Assembly: GCF_001953745.1 (NCBI RefSeq)
Contig: NZ_LWLN01000001.1
Span: 2,046,001-2,110,000, forward strand
Source of the DNA: Natrinema saccharevitans
GTDB lineage: Archaea > Halobacteriota > Halobacteria > Halobacteriales > Natrialbaceae
Reading direction: 5' to 3'
Length of the DNA: 64,000 nucleotides
The notes beneath the pieces are model-generated. The model saw only the letters and a list, made by a program, of their open reading frames with translations. It was not told where the DNA came from and did no database searches. This document shows, piece after piece, positions 58,884 to 64,000 of the stretch; positions within the stretch are counted from its first letter, which is position 1, and each line of letters opens with the position of its first letter. The translations under genes were made by a program, and so were the position numbers.

Positions 58884-59635
58884 TTACCCGCGTTTGTCCG
58901 GCATCGTCGAGTGGCGGGCGGTCCCGCGCATGTCCGCCCGCTGGGACGGCGGCGGTGCCATCGTCGAGTGTCGGCTCGGCCCGCCCGAGGCCGTGCCCCC
59001 GCTCCCCGTCGCCGCCGAGTCCCGAGCCCAGCAGCCCCTCGTCCTCGTCGGCGGCTTCGGCCTCCGCAGCCTCGTCCCCGGCCGTCGTGTCGTCCGCGTC
59101 GCTCTCGGCCGTCCCGGCGCGTCGCTCCTCGAGTCGCGCCTTCAGTCGCGACACCTCGTCCCCGAAGTCGGCGAACGAGTCGCGCATCGCCGACCGGAAC
59201 CCGTCGCCGAGGTCGTCGGCCGACGACTCGGCTCCGCTCTCGCTTTCCGTCGACTCGGCCGGTTCGCCGATCGCTTCCTGCAGCTCGCCGACGGCGTCCC
59301 CGAGCCCGCCGTCGTCCGCTCGGTCGGCGAGCCTCGAGAGCCGGAGCAACCGCTGGAGATCCGCGACGTTCTCCCGCTCGCCCCGTGCGATCGCCTCGGG
59401 GATCGAGTCCGGCTCCGAGCCGTCCTCGAGCGTGTCCAGGCCGACCGCCGAAAGCAGGTCGTCGGGATCGGCCGACTCGAGGATGTCGTCGGCCTCGCGT
59501 GCGGTCTCGAGCGGGTCGGATTCGGCGTCCTCGTCGCCGCCGGTGACGAGCGAGCCGCCGCGCTCGTCGGCGTCGTGCATCGTCGGCGTCGTGCAGTACC
59601 TCGCGGACGCGGTCCCGGAGTGCTGCGTCGCTCAT
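58884..59635 (-). pseudogene. Frameshifted acidic protein gene of the glycine-zipper cluster
   Basis: A long frame begins MSDAALRDRVREVLHDAD at 59635 but breaks at a perfect 16-bp tandem duplication (59564-59579 and 59580-59595). The second frame then reads ERGGSLVTGGDEDAE and acidic helices to about 59005. At a run of five C (58996-59000) the GC3-rich frame shifts again to one ending GTARHSTMPDKRG and stop at 58884. Removing 16 bp and one C gives an exact 244-codon frame. As it stands only a 258-residue frame from an ATG at 59580 (to 58804) is open. It has no recognised family. Confidence 0.6.
59564..59595. repeat. Perfect 16-bp tandem duplication
   Basis: TCGTCGGCGTCGTGCA occurs twice head to tail. 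It lies in the first part of the frameshifted gene. The junction creates the ATG (59578-59580, minus strand) of the shorter reading frame. Confidence 0.9.
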
Positions 59636-59699
59636 CTGTGTCTGTGTCGCTTCGTTCTCGCTGGTCGTCCCCGCGACGGGACACGATGCGGTCGGTCGA

Positions 59700-60398
59700 C
59701 TACTCGGCCTCGGCCGCTTCCGTCTCCGAGTCGTCCGCTTCCTCGCCGGTCACCGTCTCGACGATCTCCGCCGTCATCTCCTCGCGGCTGAGGTTGGCCT
59801 TCACGCCGACGTCTTTCGCGATCGACTGCAGGTCGCTGTAGGACAGCACCCCGAGGAAGTCCTCGAGGGTGTCTTCCCGCAGGTCTTCGATCTCTTCGAC
59901 GGACGGGTCGCCGTCCGAGTCCGCCGGTTCGTCGATCTCCTCGCCGCCCTCGGTTTCCGACTCGGTCCCGTCGCTGTCCTCGCTTTCGCCGCCGACCCCC
60001 TCGAGAAGCCCTTCGACGCCGCCGCCCTCGGTGACGCCGTTCGCCATCGACTCGAGGGAGTCGCGGCCCCCGATCTCCGAGATCGATTCCCGGACGGCGT
60101 CCGCGACCGCCGTCCGAACCTCGGCCGGCAGTTCGCCGAGTTCTTTGCCGTCCTCGAGACCCTCGGCAACCGTCTCGTGGACCCCGCGACCGACGGCGGT
60201 CCCCAGTTGCCGGCCGAACTGCTCGCCGAACTGGCGGCCGACCGCGGTCCCGATCTCGCCGCCGTCGATGCTGTCCTCGATGCTGCCGTCCCCGAGCATG
60301 TCGGCCACGTCGATCTGTGCTTTCATTTCGTCGGCGACCATCCCCTTCAGCCCGGACTCGTTACTCACGGCGATCACCGCCGCTCGAGTCGCGGCCAT
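59700..60398 (-). CDS. Glycine-zipper protein with C-terminal SAP/Rho-N-like region, unknown
   Basis: 232 residues. Residues 49-66 form a glycine zipper IGTAVGRQFGEQFGRQLG (Gly every fourth residue), continued to about 75. A helical region follows, then an acidic linker (SEDSDGTESETEGGEEIDE). The C-terminus FLGVLSYSDLQSIAKDVGVK resembles SAP or Rho N-terminal-like helices that bind nucleic acids (inference). It shares the zipper with the next gene upstream. No known family. The start MAATRAAVIA is the first ATG after the previous stop. Confidence 0.7.
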   Translation of the reverse strand: MAATRAAVIAVSNESGLKGMVADEMKAQIDVADMLGDGSIEDSIDGGEIGTAVGRQFGEQFGRQLGTAVGRGVHETVAEGLEDGKELGELPAEVRTAVADAVRESISEIGGRDSLESMANGVTEGGGVEGLLEGVGGESEDSDGTESETEGGEEIDEPADSDGDPSVEEIEDLREDTLEDFLGVLSYSDLQSIAKDVGVKANLSREEMTAEIVETVTGEEADDSETEAAEAE

Positions 60399-60418
60399 TG
60401 CGAAGCCGGCTCACGGGC

Positions 60419-60934
60419 TTACGCTTCCTCCTCGGCTTCGGCTTCCATTTCTTCCTCGTCGGACGCGTCATCGCTCCCGTCCGTCGCCTCCTCGGCGTCG
60501 GCGTTGGCGTCGGTCTTTTCGCCGCCTTCGTCATCGCCCTCCGCTGCCGTTTCCTCTTCGGAGGCCCCGTCTTCGGACTCCGCGCTCTCCTCGTCGTCCG
60601 ATTCCTCGGACTCCTGACTCTCCGATTCTGACTCGTCCGACTCCTCGTCGGCCGTCTCCTCGCCGTCGGCGACGCCGCTTTCCCCCTCTGCCACCGACTC
60701 GGCCTCGTCGCTACTGAGCAGTTCCTCGACGACCACGTTCCCGATCGTCCGACCGAGCGACTCCCCGACCTTCCGGCCGACGAGCGCGCCGATCTGCCCG
60801 CCCAGCACCGCGCCGAGGAGCACGTCCTCGTCGATCTGGTCCTCCCACCGAGTGCCCTCGACGAGCTGGTCGACGTCGATATTCTCCGTGATCGCCTCCG
60901 TATCGATCCGCTGTGTGATTGATTCGTCGCTCAT
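60419..60934 (-). CDS. Glycine-zipper acidic-tail protein, unknown
   Basis: 171 residues. N-terminal 75: MSDESITQRIDTEAITENID then LLGAVLGGQIGALVGRKVG, with zipper IGALVGRKVGESLGRTIG at 48-65, a possible membrane-associating helix. The last 95 residues are almost only Glu, Asp, Ser, Ala (tail SEEETAAEG...). Its start overlaps the stop of the upstream small gene (ATGA). The zipper matches its neighbour at 10 of 18 residues. Function unknown. Confidence 0.72.
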   Translation of the reverse strand: MSDESITQRIDTEAITENIDVDQLVEGTRWEDQIDEDVLLGAVLGGQIGALVGRKVGESLGRTIGNVVVEELLSSDEAESVAEGESGVADGEETADEESDESESESQESEESDDEESAESEDGASEEETAAEGDDEGGEKTDANADAEEATDGSDDASDEEEMEAEAEEEA

Positions 60935-61197
60935 GATGTCGCCTCCGTTCCCGCGGACGACTCGGTCTCCTCGTCGCCATCTCGGGTCGACTCGTCCTGC
61001 GTCGCTTCCGAGGTGTCGCTCTCGGGGCCGTCTCCCTCGTCGGCCGGTTCTCCCACCTCCGCCCGGCCGCCGTCGGTCAGTACCCGACGCGGCGGCCCCG
61101 TCAGCCGCTCGCCGTCGTCGGGACGACCCGCGGAACGCTCGCCCCGCTCGAGGGGCGAACGTTCTCTCGAACCGTCACGTTCGAACTCTGCGGTCAT
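60931..61197 (-). CDS. Small disordered protein, first of the glycine-zipper cluster, unknown
   Basis: 88 residues. Basic first half (FERDGSRERSPLERGERS, then RLTGPPRRVLTDGG) and an acidic Ser/Thr/Glu second half. No helix or family is recognised. The start ATG was chosen because it is the first in frame after a stop; its stop overlaps the next start by 4 nt, so translation is coupled. The 105-nt gap upstream is enough for a promoter separate from the propeller gene, though no strong TATA is seen. Confidence 0.6.
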   Translation of the reverse strand: MTAEFERDGSRERSPLERGERSAGRPDDGERLTGPPRRVLTDGGRAEVGEPADEGDGPESDTSEATQDESTRDGDEETESSAGTEATS

Positions 61198-61302
61198 TAT
61201 ACGGCAAAGCGGACGGCAGTGAGCGTTGTGGGAATTGGCCTTGCGTATGCGACAGTCGGCGGGCTCGGTGGACAAAGAGCGTCGAAAACGGCTGTTAATC
61301 CG

Positions 61303-62595
61303 CTACTCGAGCGAGCCGACTCGGAGCGCGTACTCGCCGCGGGTCTCGCCGTCGTCGTGGTAGGCGACCGGTTCCTCGATCGCGGCGAGCGTTCCGTCTC
61401 CGAAGGCGGCAGCCGTGGCGATTCCCGCGAGCCGTTCGACCTCGGCCGGACCGGACTCGAGGTCGAACGCGCGGACGGCGTGGGTCTCGGGGTCGCGGAC
61501 CCGGAAGTTCTGGGCACAGGGAGCGACCAGCCGGCCGCCGTCGGCGGCGAGGCCGTGGACGAAGCCCCGAGCGTCGTCGTCCCACAGGGGGGTCCCGTCG
61601 GCGTCGAACGCCGCGACGCGGTGTTCGTTCGGATGCCGACCGTCGGTCTCGCGGCTCTCGACGGCGTAGGTGTTGCCGGTCACGAACGCCACTCGGCCGT
61701 CGTCGGCGTAGACGTGGTTCGGGTAGGCGTACAGCCGCTCGCCGTCGATCTCCGTTTCGACGGCGAGGTCGATCGCCCAGCGCTCGGCACCGCCGGGCCC
61801 GAGCAGGTAGCCCCGCTTGTCGCCGTGGCTCGAGACGGCGATCGCGTCGCCGTCGAACGAGACATCGCCGACGCGGCGATCGCCCTCGGTGCCGGGGTCC
61901 CAGGTCCACTCGAGGGCGCCCGTCTCGGCCTCGAGGACGACGAGGCCGGTGTCGTGGTCGCCCATGCAGCGGTTGTAGCCGACCGCGAGGCGCTGGCCCG
62001 TGGCGTCGAGATCGAGCGCGATCGGCGAGGCGTCGGTCTCGTAGGTCCACCGGAGCGACCCCGCGGAGTCGAACGCGTAGACGGTGCTGTGCCACTGCCG
62101 GGTCTCGCCGTCGCGTTCGTACCGCCGCGCGGCGGCGTAGAGCCGTTCGTTGCCGTCCGCGTCGGTCCCCGTCTCGAGCGCCACGACGTAGGGAAGGTAG
62201 AAGACGGAGTCCTCGATTGCCGCACCGACGTCGTCGGCAGTGTCGTAGCGCCACCGGCGTTCACCCGTCGCGGCGTCGTAAGCCGCGATCGTTCCCGTCT
62301 CGCCGCGACCGGCGACGACGATCGTCTCGTCGTCTCCGGGTCCGTCGCCTCCGAGCGACGCGATCCCGACCGCGTGATCGGGGTGGTCGGCCGTCCATCG
62401 GGGCTCGAGCGAGTCGACCTCGCGGGCGGTAACGGTGCCGTCCCACTCGCCGGTGACGACGAGGTCGCCCGACTCGGCGAGCCCGACCGCCGAGCGGGTC
62501 CACATGTGGCGACTGCGGGCGGGGTCGATCTCGCCCAGCGGGACGGTCCGAAAGTCGAGACCGTCCTCGCGTTCCGTGTCGACAGTTCCGGCCAT
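61303..62595 (-). CDS. PQQ-type beta-propeller repeat protein of the cobalamin cluster
   Basis: 430 residues. Several repeats of the WD/PQQ type, such as WDGTVTAREVDSLEPRW and TGERRWRYDT, YAFDSAGSLRWTYETD, WTWDPGTEGDRRVG. No signal peptide is visible, so it should be cytoplasmic. Two nt from the DUF3209 gene. Haloarchaeal cobalamin clusters often carry such a protein; its role is not known, and it might be a scaffold or a cofactor sensor. Confidence 0.82.
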   Translation of the reverse strand: MAGTVDTEREDGLDFRTVPLGEIDPARSRHMWTRSAVGLAESGDLVVTGEWDGTVTAREVDSLEPRWTADHPDHAVGIASLGGDGPGDDETIVVAGRGETGTIAAYDAATGERRWRYDTADDVGAAIEDSVFYLPYVVALETGTDADGNERLYAAARRYERDGETRQWHSTVYAFDSAGSLRWTYETDASPIALDLDATGQRLAVGYNRCMGDHDTGLVVLEAETGALEWTWDPGTEGDRRVGDVSFDGDAIAVSSHGDKRGYLLGPGGAERWAIDLAVETEIDGERLYAYPNHVYADDGRVAFVTGNTYAVESRETDGRHPNEHRVAAFDADGTPLWDDDARGFVHGLAADGGRLVAPCAQNFRVRDPETHAVRAFDLESGPAEVERLAGIATAAAFGDGTLAAIEEPVAYHDDGETRGEYALRVGSLE

Positions 62596-62597
62596 CG

Positions 62598-62969
62598 TTA
62601 CTCCTCTACCGGGAAGGTCTCGTGGAGGGTGTCGTGGGCGTCGCCGAGCCCGTCGACGATGCTCGATCCCTGCGTGCGAAGCCGCTGGATGGCCCGCTCG
62701 GCGTTGCGGACCTCGAGCAACCGACCCCGAGTATAATCGAATTCGGGGTCCTCGCTGTCCAGTTCGGCGACCTCTTGCTCGAGATCGACCAGCGCCGCGT
62801 CGAGGTGGCGTTCGATCTCCGCGAGGCTGTCGGCCTCCGCGAGGCCCTCGATGGGGCCCTCGAGGTGTCCCTCGAGTTCCTTCTCCGCGTGGTCGCGAGT
62901 ACTGTCGTCCCCGACGCCGAGGACGTTCATCAGTCCGAGTCGTAGTGCTTCGATTTCGTGGCAGCTCAT
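62598..62969 (-). CDS. DUF3209 family protein (cobalamin cluster)
   Basis: 123 residues, all helical: MSCHEIEALRLGLMNVLG start with a Cys-His pair, then EKELEGHLEGPIEGLAEADS and a coiled segment to the end. DUF3209 occurs next to cbiX in haloarchaea. Function not known; the conserved Cys/His at 3-4 may bind a metal (inference). Located 59 nt after cbiX and 2 nt before the propeller gene. Confidence 0.88.
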   Translation of the reverse strand: MSCHEIEALRLGLMNVLGVGDDSTRDHAEKELEGHLEGPIEGLAEADSLAEIERHLDAALVDLEQEVAELDSEDPEFDYTRGRLLEVRNAERAIQRLRTQGSSIVDGLGDAHDTLHETFPVEE

Positions 62970-63028
62970 GGGTGTGTGTCGTGAATTATCGGAGTCGTGT
63001 GGTTCGGTCGGTGATCGGTTCGCGGCCG

Positions 63029-64000
63029 CTACAGCGTCTGATCGACGAGGTCGCTGACGATGCGGTCCCGGTCTAAGTGGTCCGAGACGATCCGTTCGGC
63101 GTCGCCGTCGTCGACGTCACCGTACCAGATCCCGTCCGGGTAGACGGCGACCATCGGCCCGTCGCCACAGCGGCCGAGACAGGACGACCGCGTGATGCGG
63201 GCGTCGCAGTGGTCCGAATCCCGGACCTCCTGTCGAAGCCGCTCGAGGACGGCCGGCGACCCCATCTTCGCGCAGGTCTGGTTGGTACAGACCGCGACGT
63301 GTTTCTCCGGCGCGTCGTGGCTGTGGGGTTCGTCGTCGACGTCGTCGCGATCGGCGTGGGCCTCCTGGTGAGCTAGCGCCCGCAACATGGCGCGAGCGCC
63401 GCCGACATCCTCCTCGTAGCCCTCGAGGTCGACCTTGTACTTGCAGGTGTCACAGGACATCTCGACGCTGTCGGTCCGGGCTTCCTCCCAGCGGTCGGCG
63501 AAGACGTCCAGCAGCCGGGAGTCGGTCCCGAGCGGGTCGCCGGCCATCGCGTCGACGTAGGGGTAGTCGGAGTCGAAGTCGGCGGTCCAGTCCCGGACCC
63601 GCTGGGTGAGGACGCCGTCGCCGAGCATATAGGGGAGGACGACGACCGCGTCGGGCCGGTGCTTCGAGAGCCCGTGGAGCGTCTCCTCGAGGGTCGGCTC
63701 GGTGACGCCGATGAACGAGGCCTCAACGCGGTCGAACTCGCGCCCCTCGTAGAGCAGTCGCGCGAGCTTGTGGACGTCGCCGTTGGCGTCCGGATCGCTC
63801 GAGCCCCGGCCGCAGACGACGACGGCCACGTCGCCGTCCGCACGGTCGACGCCGAGTTCGGCCTCGACAGCCGCGGCGCGGTCGTCCAGCAGGTCGAGGA
63901 TCGCGGGATGAACTCCCAGATGAGAGCCGTTGTCGATCTCTACGTCGTGTTCGGCCCGGGCCTGCTCGATCGCCAGCGGCACGTCGTTCTTGACGTGGCT
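63029..64000 (-). CDS. cbiX: CbiX-type cobaltochelatase with C-terminal ferredoxin-like domain (N-terminus off window)
   Basis: The visible 323 residues comprise the second half of a CbiX chelatase, which puts Co(II) into sirohydrochlorin (GRGSSDPDANGDVHK, DAVVVLPYMLGDGVLTQRV), a CDTCKYKVDLEGYEED metal-like patch, a His/Asp-rich linker (HQEAHADRDDVDDEPHSHD), and a thioredoxin-like [2Fe-2S] ferredoxin domain (VCTNQTCAKMG and SSCLGRCGDGPMVAVYPDG). The N-terminal part lies beyond 64000. Confidence 0.92.
   Translation of the reverse strand, partial: SHVKNDVPLAIEQARAEHDVEIDNGSHLGVHPAILDLLDDRAAAVEAELGVDRADGDVAVVVCGRGSSDPDANGDVHKLARLLYEGREFDRVEASFIGVTEPTLEETLHGLSKHRPDAVVVLPYMLGDGVLTQRVRDWTADFDSDYPYVDAMAGDPLGTDSRLLDVFADRWEEARTDSVEMSCDTCKYKVDLEGYEEDVGGARAMLRALAHQEAHADRDDVDDEPHSHDAPEKHVAVCTNQTCAKMGSPAVLERLRQEVRDSDHCDARITRSSCLGRCGDGPMVAVYPDGIWYGDVDDGDAERIVSDHLDRDRIVSDLVDQTL

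Noticed and set aside
58804-59580. The open 258-codon frame as an intact gene
   Set aside because: Its ATG is a duplication junction and its last 65 residues lose codon bias; I list it as a disrupted gene.

Overview
This window is a 64 kb chromosomal segment of a haloarchaeon (class Halobacteria). It is probably close to the Natrinema/Haloterrigena/Natronorubrum group, but the genus is inference. The evidence is high GC, very acidic proteins, AT-rich TATA boxes about 25-35 nt before start codons (leaderless transcription), the archaeal factors TFE and aTrm56, a Bat-type regulator, and many haloarchaeal protein families. The window is densely coding and holds one tRNA (Arg-CCT). I found no rRNA, CRISPR array, insertion sequence or phage.

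Layout. 1-1276 is the start of a catalase-peroxidase (katG) cut by the window edge. 1486-5938 holds a RimK-like ATP-grasp fused to a retropepsin-like domain, a small AT-rich membrane ORF, an oligosaccharide flippase and a GNAT/zinc-ribbon protein. 6123-10872 is an AstE-like deacylase and the succinate dehydrogenase operon sdhCDBA. 11033-14629 holds small membrane and HTH proteins, an HD hydrolase, peroxiredoxin, TatA and the tRNA with scattered copies of its 3' end. 14630-16753 holds acyl-CoA dehydrogenase and SDR genes. 16971-25719 is a type IV pilus or secretion operon (PilB, PilC and five pilin-like proteins). 25733-36956 is a convergent chemotaxis operon (cheW-cheY-cheB-cheA-cheC-cheC-cheD-cheR) plus a divergent second CheW. 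37013-38995 is tfe-DUF2110-DUF5803. 39156-44194 holds metabolic and small genes, including acyl-CoA ligase and trm56. 44298-54668 is an acetate-use island: symporter with its small subunit, two acetyl-CoA synthetases around a Bat-like regulator, and three universal stress proteins. 54801-58691 holds an HD hydrolase and tupABC with a ModE-like regulator. 58884-61197 is an unrecognised cluster with paralogous glycine-zipper proteins. 61303-64000 is the end of a cobalamin cluster (cbiX-ferredoxin, DUF3209, beta-propeller).

How the genes work together. The pilus and chemotaxis operons run tail to tail, suggesting a surface appendage beside its signalling system, although no archaellum gene is present. 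The acetate island links uptake, activation and regulation.

The best candidates for undescribed biology are: the glycine-zipper cluster, whose last gene carries a 16-bp tandem duplication and a probable second frameshift; an 82-bp palindromic element found twice between convergent genes; the tRNA-end fragments after tRNA-Arg; and palindromes over or beside the promoters of rimK, cheY and the second cheW.
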